Shown one piece after another: positions 11,626-24,042 of a stretch of 64,000 nucleotides of DNA; the stretch's first letter is position 1; every line of letters starts with the position of its first letter. The notes beneath the pieces were generated by a model, which saw nothing but the letters and a program-made list of their open reading frames with translations, made no database searches and had not been told where the DNA came from. A program made the position numbers and the translations under genes. Source of the stretch: Ephemerocybe angulata (taxonomy: Eukaryota; Basidiomycota; Agaricomycetes; Agaricales; Psathyrellaceae); the NCBI GenBank assembly GCA_013368325.1, contig JAACJK010000110.1:186001-250000 (forward strand). The letters are read 5' to 3'.

Positions 11626-12119
11626 CCTCCATTAGTCTAGATTCAGTATGTATAGAGTATCTTGCGGCATATGACACCGCGGTTTCCTCATACTCCAAAG
11701 CGTCTCCAGCCCCCTGCGCCTGGAGCTTTCTATTCTGCCTTGGTTCTGCCTCCCACTGCTCTCTTTGCCAAACTAAACATGAGACACCGTTTTTCTGCTC
11801 ACTCTTCGATTTGTATGCTATGCGAGAGCGACTCTTTTCTACACTACACTCCGAGTCCAAGGTATGTGCCCCCGGGGCTTCACTTGGCCCGCTGAATAAA
11901 TGGAGGGACATAGGTGCACATATCGTATCGTATTGTAACAGGCTGTCCGTATATATTTAAAACAATCCACTGTGGTATTATAGTCAGGAAGCTGGCATCG
12001 AGAACAGATTTCCAAAGAGCGGGTACAGTTCAAGAGAAAGAAAAGGAAAGAAAACATTAAATACTAAAGACAAGTTCCATCCTCGAAACATACAGTAACA
12101 GCGGCAACACACCAACAGG
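11626..12119. other. Intergenic between convergent genes
   Basis: 494 bp between the 3' ends of the copper transporter and the kinase gene. No gene or repeat seen. Confidence 0.5.
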
Positions 12120-15100
12120 TCACCGATTCGACCCATTCACAAGCCCGACCCTCTTCGCCACCGCAGCCGCAGAAGCCCCCGCCCCAGGCTTCGAAGTCAC
12201 CTCCTCCGACTTGCGCTGCCACTGATCAATCAACCTCCCCACACCCAGATACGGCTTCTCCGGCGACGACGACACATTATCCCCATCCCCACTCGACCTC
12301 GCAGGCGGCTCCTCCGCCGTCACATTGCGCGGCTTCGGAAACGCGATGCTCGCAGTGCCACTCGAAGGCTCCCTCGCATGCCCGCCGCCGCGCGACGAAG
12401 ACGGGAAGTCCATAGGCCGCGACCGAACCTCCACCGGAGACGTCTTGGCTGCAGCAGCGTTCCTGGAACTAGAGGCGGGGCCATCAAAGTTATTCGAGTA
12501 CGTCGTCGTCCGGGGGATATCGACCACGGGCTTCGACGAGGTGAGAGCCCTTCCCGTCGACATCGTCCTCGTGCGCGCGGCCTTGATTGGCTCTGCCCCG
12601 CCTCCACCACCCACACCCGCCGTCGTCACCACCCGGTTCGGCCTAAACTCGTCCTTCGCGCTCGGAGCCGCCGCGGCCGGCTTCTCCGACGTGCCTGTCC
12701 TGTCAGGTAGGGTAGGGAACACCTTGACGCGTTGCAAAGGCAGACTCGATGTGCTGGAGCTGCTCTCCGACTGCAGTAGCGGTAGCGTCGTCTTGACGCT
12801 GACCTTGCGCAGGCGGGGGGACGAGGGCACGGCCTGGGGCTGGATGACCTTGCCCCCTATGGCTTCGTACCGCTGCACCATGTTCGAGATCGATGTGCGG
12901 CGGACAGGGGCGCCGGCCCTCGGCTTGTTGTCTTCCTCCGTAGTCGGGTTGGGGGATGGGAGTGGAGAAAAGTTGGTACTGGCGCTGCTACTAAGCGGTT
13001 CCGATACATGCTGCTTGGCGGGGAAGAGGAACATCGACTGAGGGCGGGATCGGGTAGTAGAAGAGGCTGAGGTCGGCGATGTGACTGGCTTGGAGGCTTC
13101 TTTCTGTTGCCTCTCCTTCTCTCTCGACGACTCGTACATTGACGGCGTGTATCCGGACGATCCAGACGTATCGCGCTGGATGGGTGACAACCTCTGCGGA
13201 CTCACACTCCCGCGTCCAAACCTGCTATTCAGGTTATTGAGACCACCCGACGACGACGAAGATGAGGGGGGCATCAGCGACGTTGGGCGAGCCCTCGGCG
13301 TCTTCTTCTCCGGCGACGCTGGGGACCCGCCGTACGACGGGAACAGCTTGCCAGTAGACGCTTCCACAGGCGACGCAGGCGGCTTCCACTCATCCTTCTC
13401 CTTCAATCCCAGTCCTCCGCCCCACAGATCCACCAAGTCATGCACCGAGCTCTGCCTTCCCTTCCTCTTCATGCGTGTACTTCCCGCAGCCCCATTATTC
13501 CCACCGGGTCCGGGTGTCTGCTTTCTCGGCGAACGCGATGAACGCGATGAAAGTCCCCCAAGGTCTTCAGGTCCATCCTCTGATTCCGCACTCGACGCCG
13601 AGTCCAAGCTCTCAGAGCGCAATTTCTCTTGAACTTTAGGCGGCAGCCGCGGTGACGATGGATGTTTTGCAACAATAGGACTCCAATTATCCGTCAGCCC
13701 ATCGTTCGCAGAGACCTCGTTCGCAGCCTCCGTATCGATATCAGGGAAGGTGTTCTTGAACTTGGACACCGTAGGCGATTCTTCACTGGCAGGGGCATTG
13801 GGAGGCGGTAACTCCTGCGTCCGGACCAGAGGTGTCGTATCATGCTGCGCCATGGCAGGACTCGGGAACTTGAACTCTTGCTGCACGATAACCGATCTGC
13901 GTTTCGCAGGCGTTTCACGGAGGACTGCGCTCCCTCTCGTGTTCTGCTGTTTAATCGAGGACAGGGACTCCGCATCCGTGTCGTCGCCTGTAAGCCAGTC
14001 CTTCGGTGGAGGCTTCGGTGATCGCTGGTACTTGTCTTCCCGAGGCACAATCCTGCCGCCTGACCCAGGCTCTTTGGACGACGAGGACTGAGATGAGGCA
14101 CTTTCCATGGCGTACTTCATCGTCACAGAGCTGCGTTTGGGGCGCAGGACGGATGGCGTGTTCAATGAGTTCGAGCTTGACTCGTTCGGCTCTGGGCGGT
14201 AAGACGATGCCTTCCAGTCGCTCTTCGCCGCCTGAACATCATACCTTCTCTGCAAACTCTCCAAAGTCGTAGGCTCCTTCGTCACAGGCGCAGAGTGGAT
14301 ACTTCCCCGCACAGAATCATCGCTGGTCGTGGTCACAGGCTTAGGTCGGGGAGGGAGCTGAGGAGGTCTATCCTCGTCCTTGCCAGGTGCAGAAGCGGCT
14401 GAAGCAGACTTGGGCTGGCTTGCAAACCGACTTTCCCGATCCGTCAAGCGGGTTGAAGAAGGATAGAGAGACGTCGCCGGGAAGCGCGCATCAGTAGTTG
14501 AGAACTGGGCGTCAATTTCCTCCAGGGATGGAAAGCGAGACTCAATGGGGGTGCCGTCTGTCGTTGTGGCGCTCTGGGCAGAGTTAGGCGCCGCAGATGA
14601 TAATCGAGGGGGAGGTTGCCAGGACGAACCGGTGGGAACGGGGGAGTGCGCGGGTGAGATGGAACTGGGTTGGAAACCAGAGCCGCCAGTAGGGCTGAGA
14701 TATGAGGGTCGTGGAGAGGGAGTTGGGCGTGCGGAAGTCTGGCCACCGAAGGCCTGAGGCTTAGGCTGCGATTCCACCTGGTTGTATCCTCGGTGAGTCT
14801 GGGTGCTCATGATAGCAAGGCCTGTCCGCAACTTCCTCGCTTCGGCAAGAGTAGGTGCAGGTTTCCCCATCGACGTCATCAAACCAAGGCCTTCAAACGC
14901 GTCTTTGTTCCCAGTGTTGCCTCGGAATGCATGGTCGTTTCCTGTATGTGAAAGCGGCTTGATCAACGTGCTAGAGGGTTTGAGGAGGGATGTTGGGTCA
15001 GGGCTCGACTTCGTGGGCGTTGGCGCATTTGAGTTCGAATTAGGGTTAGGAGCGCGCCAAAGCTTTTCCGCGAAATCGTCACCGAAGCCAGTAGCCGTCT

Positions 15101-16704
15101 GCCTTGGAGCATCACCGTCTTTCCTGGGGGCTCCAGTCACCTTCCAGGCTTCATCGAAGAGCGCATTTGCCTTTTCCCGAGCCTTCGCTTGCGCTGACAT
15201 TGATTTCCACGCTGCCTCCTCATTATCCAACCAATTCGACTCCTTCCCAGATGACATTGGCGCGTTATTAGCAGGGAGGGGTGTGGTGGACTTTGCTGGG
15301 CTGGATGTCCCCGACGTTGAGTTGGCAGGGCGACCTCTTCTCATTGGTGCAATGGCCTCTAGTACTTTTTCCCTCGCTTGAGCTCCTGCATTCATAGGAG
15401 GTGCGTTGTTGCTTGAAGTGTGATGAGCATTTCGAGGACCGTTGGAAAAGGGGGGTATGTAGTTGTTCGACGGTTGGGAGTTGGAAACTTGTTGAGACTG
15501 GGAGGTGCTCTTGTGGGAGGGCTGTTGGCGAGGAGCGAGCGGTTGTGTCGTAGGAACGTTGTAAGTAAACTGGGATTTGGTCCCTCGAAGATAGTGCACG
15601 TGGTTGAGGACTTCGTATACGGATGGTCGCTGGGTTCCATGCTCTCGAAGCATTGAGGCTGTGAATGTGTCAGGGGAGTTGTGCAGACGTGAAATTGGTC
15701 TACTCACCGATCAGCATATTCATCTGAGATGAATATGCGGGATAAGGCGGTATACGATATTGCACATTGAGGATAGCGAGTGACCCGTGTTCCTCGAAGG
15801 GAGTGGTATAATAACAGAGTTTGTAGAGAAGGACACCAAGTGCCCACACGTCACTCTTCTCATCTATAGGTCGCTTCGAGTACAGGTCGATCATTTCAGG
15901 GGCCCGGTACTGCATGGTCGTATGCCGACCAATCTCTGCTTCCAGCGCTCGGATTTCTTGGGTATTGGTTGGGGGGCGGGACACGGTTGTGGCAGAGCCG
16001 AAATCGCATAGTTTGTATGACGTCGGGGAGGACTGGAGGATGTTCTCGACTTTCAAGTCGCGATGTAGTAGGGGCGGTCTTGAGTTGTGCATAAACGCTA
16101 CGCCTTCGCACACGTCGACGAATATTTGCAGGATCTCGGCCTCAGTGAGTCGCTCTCGTAGTCGTCGATTCATCATATCGATGATGCCACCACCTGAGGG
16201 GAGGGTGAGCTGTACATTGCATGCATATATCTAGGAGCGCACCTGGGCAGAACTCCATCAGGATGAACACCTCATACTGGGCGCTGGGCATCCGGTGCCA
16301 TGCAGCATCGATGAGGTGGACGATATTAGGGTGACCCTTCAACACTCGCTACATCGGACGATTGGAGCTGCAATCACTGATTCTGCGAGGACGCTGCGCA
16401 CCATAACATCCACCTCCTTCTTCACCTCACTCAGCATGGCTTCATTGGCAACGGCGATTCGTTTGAGGACGTGATGTGTCGTTCCATAGACCGGTGTCGG
16501 CGTGCGCACGAGGTATACATGGGCAAATCCTCCTGCAGTCCATTGTTAGGGCCGATTTCTATTCCAAAGGCAGACATTCCCCAAACCTTGAGATAGATAT
16601 CGCTCGACCTGGACAGTGTACTTGTTGACCGAGATCGTCTGTCCTGGGACCAGTGTGCCCTTGTTGCTCTGGGCGTACGCCTGATAGGCCTGCTGGGTGG
16701 CCAT
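12120..16704 (-). CDS. Ark/Prk (AAK1/NAK) family serine/threonine kinase
   Basis: This family phosphorylates endocytic coat proteins at cortical actin patches (yeast Ark1/Prk1; animal AAK1/GAK). From the start at 16704 ([16 protein letters not shown]), the kinase domain has the Gly loop [12 protein letters not shown], assembled over an intron, then the catalytic Lys in HHVLKRIAV. It continues with [32 protein letters not shown] (the DFGSAT form typical of this family), [14 protein letters not shown] and a final lobe ending in the 15.7 kb exon ([16 protein letters not shown]). The remaining roughly 1,100 residues are disordered, rich in Ser, Pro, Ala and Gln, and end with the more ordered block [18 protein letters not shown]. 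Introns are confined to the kinase region (15.7-16.7 kb). The gene is divergent from the dehydrogenase at 17081. Confidence 0.85.
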
Positions 16705-17080
16705 CGGCCGGGATTGGTGCAGTAATGTGGATTGTGCGACTTGCGGTAGCAGGCCTGAGCAAGACTAGAGAGAGAGCATGCAACGGTGATGGTCGCAGCA
16801 AGCGGGTGACCGTCGCGAAATAGTAACCCCACGTGAGCTGGCGCGCCGGCAACCTAAATTAGGCGTGACGCGAGATTCCCCGCCGCCTGACCTTGAACGC
16901 TCTCGACCGAACCGCGGCTTCTACTATCTGGGACCTTCCCCCTGATTATCTCTGCCCTGGCGCTATTCTGGGTAATGGGTCATGGGATTCCCACCTTCAG
17001 TCCGATGACGTTGGTCTCCTGTCGGTCTCATCCTGATAAAAGCTTCGAGAGATCGGCCCATCGCTTCCTCACAATCCCTC
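16705..17080. promoter_or_regulatory. Divergent intergenic region, kinase / dehydrogenase
   Basis: 376 bp separate two divergent start codons, so both promoters must lie here. No TATA box or clear binding motif was identified. Confidence 0.5.
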
Positions 17081-18464
17081 ATGTCTAACACGCTATCTCC
17101 CCCTGAAATCGCGGGCTCGAACTCATTCCCGTTCTCTCGACCAACCAGCCCTGGGGGCCATCGCCGCCAGGTTGGCTTTGTCGGGTTGGGCACCATCGGC
17201 TACGCCATGGCCAAAAACCTAGCCAAGAACGGCCCCGATAACATCCAGGGGCTGCCACCTGTGAGGGTCTGGAACCGCACGACGTCCAAAGCGGACAAGC
17301 TCGTCGACCATGTCGGCAAGGACAGGGCATCTGTCGCCCAGAGCCTGGAAGAGATCGTGCAGGACTGCGATATCATTATCGTCAACCTCGCCAACGATGA
17401 TGTCGTCAGAAAGATATACCACCAGTTCAGTGAAGCACTGGAGAAGTCACCACCTCAAAAGACCAAAATCTTTGTCGAAACCAGCACAGTAAGCGCTCTC
17501 CCTTTACAATGGCTTGATGCCCAAACTGATGGTCTCTAGATATACCCCTCTCTTGCTGGAGAGCTCGACAAAATTCTGTCATCACTTCCCCATACACACT
17601 TGATAACCTGCCCTGTTCTTGGTTCTGCCATTGTCGCCGACCAGTCGCAACTGGTGCTCATCATGAGCGGTGACTACACTTCAAAGAAAGAAGTAGCAAA
17701 CCTCCTGGTCCCATCGGTTGGCAGGAAAGTCGTAGACTTAGGGGGAGATCTTGAGAAAGGTAAACCTTCCATCTCGTTCACACTTCTCTCAACAGTCGGC
17801 TGACAGCCCCTTTCCAGCCCTCACCTACAAGCTTATGGCAAACTCGATGATTTTGGGATCGATGGAAGTTCTAGCAGAAGCTATGACCTTCGCAGAAAAG
17901 TCCGGCATCGGCTCAGAACGTGTGCTGGACCTTGTGAAAGGTACACCCCCTACTCCCTTCGCGTGAAGGGCAAGTTCTCACTGTGATCTTATCCAGATTA
18001 CTTCCCAGCTCCCAGCCTCATCGCCTACGCCGAAAAAATGAATGGGGAGAAATTCGATGGGGCTTCCGGTTTCGCTATTGACGGCGGCATTAAGGACGCA
18101 ACGTGCGTCATTCCATTGCCACCATTCGTATGACTTTCATATGCTGATTGCTATCACCTTCTTGCAGTCACATTCGCCGCCTGACCTCCAAATACAACTG
18201 CCCTATGCCTGCTCTCGATGCAGCTCATCAGCATCTTCTCACCGCGAGAGCCATACATGTGAGGCAGAAGAACGAAGGGAAGCCTGCGGTGGATGTATTG
18301 GACTGGAGTGCCATCGTTGCTGGTACGCGTGCTGCTGCAGGGCTCAGTGGGTTTGATCGTGAACAGGTGAGTCAGGGTATGGCTCAATCTATCACCATGA
18401 TATTAACTTTATCCAGGACGCTTCGACGTTAGTTGAGATCATGGAAGGCAGCACCTCGCAGTAG
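17081..18464 (+). CDS. Beta-hydroxyacid dehydrogenase-like oxidoreductase (6PGDH/3-HIBADH fold)
   Basis: NAD(P)-dependent enzymes of this family oxidise 3-hydroxyacids such as 3-hydroxyisobutyrate; the substrate here is not known. The six exons are 17081-17488, 17540-17759, 17818-17940, 17997-18102, 18168-18366 and 18417-18464. The Rossmann motif is VGFVGLGTIGYAMAKNLAK, followed by NRTTSKAD. The substrate-site segment FVETSTIYP corresponds to the family's DxSTxxP region. CPVLGSA replaces the common PVSGG block, as in the GLYR1-like branch. The catalytic-helix region LTYKLMANSMILGSMEVLAEAM has Lys followed three residues later by Asn, as expected for the active Lys and Asn. The C-terminal helical part covers GGIKDATHIRRLTSKYNCPMPALDAA. 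Confidence 0.82.
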
Positions 18465-18970
18465 GAAGGCGGTAACGACACACTACCTTGTCAATGTGGC
18501 GCCGCCAGTACCAAACTTAGACTCTGAATAGACCCCAGCTCGTTATCCTCATCCTGCAAACCCTTTGAATGGATACTACTACTGATTTGTTGCACATGTA
18601 CAGAAATTTGTAAACTTGTTATCACCCTTGCTATATCTTTTCGTTACTTACTGATGTTCGACCGGAGTCGCCGCCTACCTGCCTCTACCCGCCTTCTCGA
18701 GGCGTCGGGAGGTTAATTGACCGAGAAGTGATCGGCACTGTGGTAGGTTACCGGCTAATATTGAACCCCTGCTGGTAAAACGTATTTCTTTCATCCTACC
18801 GAACGCGGACAGACACGAGCCCTCTTCACTCGATAAAAACGTGCCATTGACACGTCAATTCACTCCTTACCCCAAAACCTGCTCGACATCGCACCCCCTG
18901 TAGCCCAACGGCACTCGACTTGAACCTCAGCAACTCCACTCCTCTCCTGACCTCAAAGTAGCGGTTAACG
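18465..18970. other. Intergenic upstream of the disrupted TPR gene
   Basis: 506 bp, presumed terminator of the dehydrogenase and promoter of the TPR gene. Nothing else supportable. Confidence 0.5.
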
Positions 18971-19650
18971 ATGCCCAAAACGAAGGAGCCTGCCGCCACC
19001 GCACACGACCCGGTGGAGGCTGAACGCCTTAAGGTGCTCGGGAATGAGCTGTACATGAAAAACGAGTACGATGCCGCACACCACACCTACTCTGAAGCTA
19101 TCAAGAAGGACCCCACGAACGCGGTCCTCTATGCCAATCGCGCTGCGGTGCTGCTCGCGCAGAAGGTGTAAGTCGGATATTGGAGCATGCTAATCTTCAC
19201 TGTATGAAATGACGCGTTAATCCTGGTGATTAGGTATATGGATGCAGCGTATGATTGCAGAAAGGTACATTGTCATCGCGCCTCGTTGAGTGGGAGAGGT
19301 ATTGAACTTGCGTCGTCTTAGGCCGTAGAACTCGACCCAAAGTACGCCAAGGCTTGGGGAAGGCTTGGGACAGCATCGCACGTACGATTTCATCTATCTA
19401 CCTGCCTTCCTCCACCTTCTTGACCTCTACCGTAGGCTCTCGCGGCATGGACCGAATGTCTTCGCGCCTGGAAGATGGCCCTCGACTGTCTCCCGAAAGA
19501 GAACCTCACACCGGCACAGGAAAACATGAAAGCCCAGTTCACCCAGGGACTTGCGAAAGCCAGGGTCGCGAGGAAGAAGATTGAAACGAGCGCCGTCGCG
19601 GTGTCGGATTTGGAGAAGTTGCCATGGGTCGTGGCGTTTGAGCTGAGGAA

Positions 19651-19817
19651 TAGTACAGCTCAATTATTCTGCTTGCTTGCCCACCGGTGGGGCGAAATAA
19701 TAAATAAATGCTATATATGGACGAGATTTCCCAATGCGGTCGAGCTCGAATCGCGCGCGCCCGGCTGGGCGATGACAAAGCTTCGGCGGCGAGCTGAGTT
19801 CGAATACGAATCAGGAT
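19651..19817 (+). repeat. Left terminal inverted repeat of the Harbinger element
   Basis: About 167 bp beginning TAGTACAGCTCAATTATTC and ending ATCAGGAT. It matches the reverse complement of 23190-23356 with one visible mismatch (GAGCTGAG here, GCGCTGAG there). Confidence 0.9.
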
Positions 19818-19916
19818 GTCCGTCGCGTCGCGTCTCTCGGTCCTCTATCCTCTTCATATCATTGAATCTATCACCCATCCGCTCGTTTATCACCCTCTAT
19901 ACCTTAATATCTCATA

Positions 19917-21482
19917 ATGTGAGTGCTTATCTTTAACTTCACCGCAGGGATAAGCTCAATTCGCTGAGTAGGAGTCACACTTTCATTAACTACGGTGCCC
20001 CACCTTACGTGCCCGACGGCTTCCAATGGTCTGCCCCCACCATCCCTATAGACCCCCAGCTTATGGAGGAGGTACGTACATGTTGCTTGATGACCTAATG
20101 TGCCCTTCTGAACGCCAATACTCGCTTAGGATCGTCTTGCCCGTGAGCAACAGCAGGAGGCTGCTGCAAATACCCCCAACACCAACAACGGCGTCGCAGA
20201 GCAGGTTCCTGTCCCCCCAGCCCGAAAGCGCGGTCGCCCTCGTGGCACAGGCACCACAGCTGCGAAGCCACCCTCGAAGAAGGCCAAGAAGAAGGAGGAC
20301 GCGAGTTCAAACAAGGAGAATCTGCCTCCCGTTCAGCCAACCCCCGGGCCGCTCACTGCTCTCAGCACTGCACCTCTCAATATCACGATGCCGCCACCTC
20401 CGAGTCCCGAAGGCCCGAAACCTTCTACCCCAGAGCCTGCCACCCCGAAGCCTGCCACCTCGAAGCCTGCAAAAGTGGAGGTGAAGGACGAGCTACTTGA
20501 GTCCATTATCTGGACCAAGGCTGATCGTACCGCCCTCTTCAAGTATTTCTTGGACGAGGGTGACGATCAGGAGCGCCGAATGAAGCAGCTGAAGGTCAAC
20601 CGATCAGAGGCCTTTCGTGAGGTATGCTTTCTCTTTGATGTTGATGCACGAGCTGACGGAGGACACTTGTTAGGCTGTTAAAGTTGTGTTCCCAACGGGC
20701 TCCTATACGGACAAGGCAGCGAAGTCCCAATGGGAGAGGTCGTACAAGACCTATAAGTGGATCGGGTCGTTCAACCGGTTCACGGGAAATGGTGGTGGTG
20801 ATGGCGACGCAACGGCCGATGCCCTTGCTCAGTCTATGTCGAAGATAACAGCAGCTCGCAAGTCTGGTATGGATTTAGGGAGTCTCAATGCGAAGACGGT
20901 CCAGGAGTGGGAGGACCTTGGATGGTATGACCTCTTTCACGCTCAGTGAGTAATGCAGCATGCCTCCACGTAATGAGACATTGACCGCCACTCGTTCTTA
21001 GGTTTCATGACCACCCTGCTGCAAATATAACCAACGTCGCGACGGCTGTCACTTCCATCTCCGATGACGAGGACGAGAACCTCGGGGCACTGAAGGAGAA
21101 GTCCACACCTGCTCGCCTACACCGCCAGGCTACCCTCGCCTCCTCCACCAACATCGCTCAAGTTTTTGCTTCGAAAACCCAGTTTGACCGTGAGCGAGCT
21201 GCAGTGCTCGATACCCGCGAGGAGGAGAGGCTTTCTATTGAGCGCCAACGTCTTGAGTCCGATACCAAACATTTGGCTTCGCGTCTTGAGCTGGACATCA
21301 AGCGGGATACCCGCGAGGATCGGGATTTGACTACGCGTCTCGAGTTGGATATCAAGCGGGATGCTCGGGAGGACCAGAACCACCGTGCAGCTTGGGCGGA
21401 GAAGGTGGCAGCCAATCCGAATGTGGGACAAGATGTGAAGGATGCCGCGCAGAGGTATCTCATGACTCTTTTCACTATGTAG
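19917..21482 (+). CDS. Harbinger accessory DNA-binding protein (AT-hook + Myb/SANT-like)
   Basis: In PIF/Harbinger elements a second, Myb/SANT-like protein helps the transposase enter the nucleus and bind the ends. The start codon appears to be split by an intron: AT at 19917-19918 joins G after the acceptor near 19950, giving MDKLNSLSRSHTFINYG. Exons follow to 20091, from about 20131 to 20621, 20674-20945 and 21002-21482. An AT-hook-like core (KRGRPRG) is near residue 75, followed by Lys-rich and Pro-rich stretches. The Myb/trihelix-like domain is IIWTKADRTALFKYFLDE to WERSYKTYKWIGSF. The C-terminal part is a charged coiled coil with a short repeat (RLELDIKRDTREDRDL / RLELDIKRDAREDQNH). No lesion is seen in this copy. 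Confidence 0.72.
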
Positions 21483-21631
21483 GCGCTTATACCCTTATTC
21501 TCTTTCTATCTTAATCTTTTATACTCTCCTTATTTTTAACCTTTACGCTCTTTTATACCCCTTTTATAGCCAGCCTTTTCTATACCATTCTCATTTGTAA
21601 TGTGCTCGTAAATTGAACTTGTTTTCGTTGA

Positions 21632-23132
21632 CTATGCTGGATACAAAAGTTCAAGTAAGGCTAACCGTTTCATCCTCCCTTGTTCCTTCAACCACGCATC
21701 TGTCTCATGTGCAGGAATATCAATGTCATCAAGCTCACTGTCGTCCTCATCTTCAGCACCTCCAGGCTCCATTCCGGTATCCTCTGCATCATCATTGATG
21801 AGGGGACTCAGACGAGTGACAGGCTTGTCGCGATACTCGATACACAGGTTGTGAAGAACCAACATGGCTTCAATTGCTTTATAGGTTTCTCGGATGTCGC
21901 GATGGGGCGTGAAGTTTTGGAGCGATCGGAACCGGCGTTTAAGTCGACCGAAGGCATGCTCGACTCCAATCCGAACAGACGAAAGGCGCTTGTTGAAACG
22001 CCGCATGCGAGGAACATCCTCAGCAGGTGCACGAGATAGCTCTGTCTCATCGAAAGGCCGAACAACCCATGGTGAGGATGGATACCCTGTTAGTATGTCG
22101 AAGTCAGGTACTGCTCAGATTCAGAGTAAAACTTTCATCATACCCTTGTCCATTAGCAAATAACTGCCATTTAAGAAAAGTTGGTGTCGGTTCTGCCAAA
22201 CGTAAGAGCGTTTCCAGATTGTAACATCGGGAATTGACCCGGCAAAGCCTATGTCATAGGACGTGAAGCTATCTTCATGGTCGGTCGTTCCCTGGAAATT
22301 TGACTGAAAGAGGAGTTGTTAGACATTCACAGGAAAAAGACGCCTGAACACTCACTCCGAAACGCTTCTTCCGAGTCATATACGTCTCTCCTTGGACCGA
22401 AGGCTTTTCAGAGAAGGGTATAACACATCCATCTCCAATACCAATACATCCGGGAAAGCCGGAGACGCTCTCGATGTAGTCCGAGATCTCCTGTTGTCGA
22501 GCTTCATCGGGAAACTTGATGACCTGCGACTTGATACGCCTGAGAGCTTTACTGACTCTCGTGCAGTACAGAAACACTGTTCCATGCCCAATTGCCAGCT
22601 TCTGCGCAGTGTCGAGGCTGTCGGAACCAGCCTGCCCGTAGCGTATGAGAAAACAGGCAAGCTGGTACTTGACGGGGCGTTGAGGCTTTTTGGTCGATAC
22701 AAAGACAGGATCATTTGAGATCCTGTCAATGAGCTTGTCAAATGTATCCCTGCCTACGCTGTGGTAGATATGTTGTTAAATCTACACAATGGAAATGAAC
22801 CTCAAAACTCACCGAAACAGATGTCGAAACCATCGGTCAGGCGCTCGCAATGCGATGGTGAAAAAATCAACGTCCTTGGGGAACTGGTTGTATCGACCAC
22901 GCTTACCATCCCCGAGAACATCCTGCACAAACTCTAGCCAGTTAACAGCTTCGAGCTCAAGCAGTTCTGCGAGGAGGATGGCTTGACTGTCGAAGTCGTC
23001 GTGACCTAGATCACTGTTCCCCGTTTGCATGCCAGTGGGCCCTGAGTCATCCGATTGGAAGAGCTCAGCCCAAAGAAGCAGTTCCTCGGCAGTCTCTGCC
23101 CCTGCAGCTGCAAGCTCTGCATGGGTTCTCAT
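21632..23132 (-). CDS. Harbinger DDE transposase, copy 1
   Basis: DDE_Tnp_4-type transposase that cuts and inserts the element. The start chosen is the first ATG, at 23132 (MRTHAELAAAG). Four exons are inferred: 23132-22813, from about 22757 to about 22354, a short one to about 22143, and about 22093 to 21632. The N-terminal helical part contains VGRDTFDKLIDRI and RYGQAGSDSLDTAQKLAIG. The catalytic triad is visible: D in CIGIGDGCV, D in LLMDKGYPS (spliced across an intron) and E in RIGVEHAFGRLKRRF. The C-terminal AMLVLHNLCIE is also typical. No stop or frameshift is seen, so it may be active. It converges on the accessory gene, whose end is 150 bp away. Confidence 0.85.
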
Positions 23133-23189
23133 GCTTACACAGTGCCCTGGTGCGTGAGGATACAAGACGAACGAAAGGACGCGACGATA

Positions 23190-23356
23190 ATCCTGATTCG
23201 TATTCGAACTCAGCGCGCCGCCGAAGCTTTGTCATCGCCCAGCCGGGCGCGCGCGATTCGAGCTCGACCGCATTGGGAAATCTCGTCCATATATAGCATT
23301 TATTTATTATTTCGCCCCACCGGTGGGCAAGCAAGCAGAATAATTGAGCTGTACTA
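23190..23356 (-). repeat. Right terminal inverted repeat, first copy
   Basis: 167 bp, the reverse complement of the left end. It is now internal, because it joins directly to GTGAGTAATGCAGC, the duplicated intron start, instead of host DNA. Confidence 0.9.
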
Positions 23357-23412
23357 GTGAGTAATGCAGCATGCCTCCACGTAATGAGACATTGACCGCC
23401 ACTCGTTCTTAG

Positions 23413-23893
23413 GTTTCATGACCACCCTGCTGCAAATATAACCAACGTCGCGACGGCTGTCACTTCCATCTCCGATGACGAGGACGAGAACCTCGGGGCA
23501 CTGAAGGAGAAGTCCACACCTGCTCGCCTACACCGCCAGGCTACCCTCGCCTCCTCCACCAACATCGCTCAAGTTTTTGCTTCGAAAACCCAGTTTGACC
23601 GTGAGCGAGCTGCAGTGCTCGATACCCGCGAGGAGGAGAGGCTTTCTATTGAGCGCCAACGTCTTGAGTCCGATACCAAACATTTGGCTTCGCGTCTTGA
23701 GCTGGACATCAAGCGGGATACCCGCGAGGATCGGGATTTGACTACGCGTCTCGAGTTGGATATCAAGCGGGATGCTCGGGAGGACCAGAACCACCGTGCA
23801 GCTTGGGCGGAGAAGGTGGCAGCCAATCCGAATGTGGGACAAGATGTGAAGGATGCCGCGCAGAGGTATCTCATGACTCTTTTCACTATGTAG
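23413..23893 (+). pseudogene. 3' exon of the accessory DNA-binding gene, truncated duplicate
   Basis: Holds only the last exon (FHDHPAANITNV to YLMTLFTM, the coiled-coil region). The AT-hook and Myb-like exons are absent, because the duplication starts at the preceding intron. It has no start of its own. Confidence 0.85.
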
Positions 23894-24042
23894 GCGCTTA
23901 TACCCTTATTCTCTTTCTATCTTAATCTTTTATACTCTCCTTATTTTTAACCTTTACGCTCTTTTATACCCCTTTTATAGCCAGCCTTTTCTATACCATT
24001 CTCATTTGTAATGTGCTCGTAAATTGAACTTGTTTTCGTTGA

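Larger units (their letters stand above)
20946..23356. repeat. 2,411-bp direct tandem duplication, copy 1
   Basis: Identical, as far as I can read, to 23357-25767. The left limit falls on the first base of an intron in the accessory gene (GTGAGT at 20946); the right limit is the outer end of the right inverted repeat (CTGTACTA at 23349-23356). The junction shows at most 1 bp of shared sequence. Confidence 0.9.

Noticed and set aside
12325..13041. 238-codon plus-strand frame opposite the kinase C-terminal region
   Set aside because: It mirrors the Ser/Pro-rich coding strand of the kinase tail; GC-rich codons keep the antisense frame open. No domain or own splice signals.
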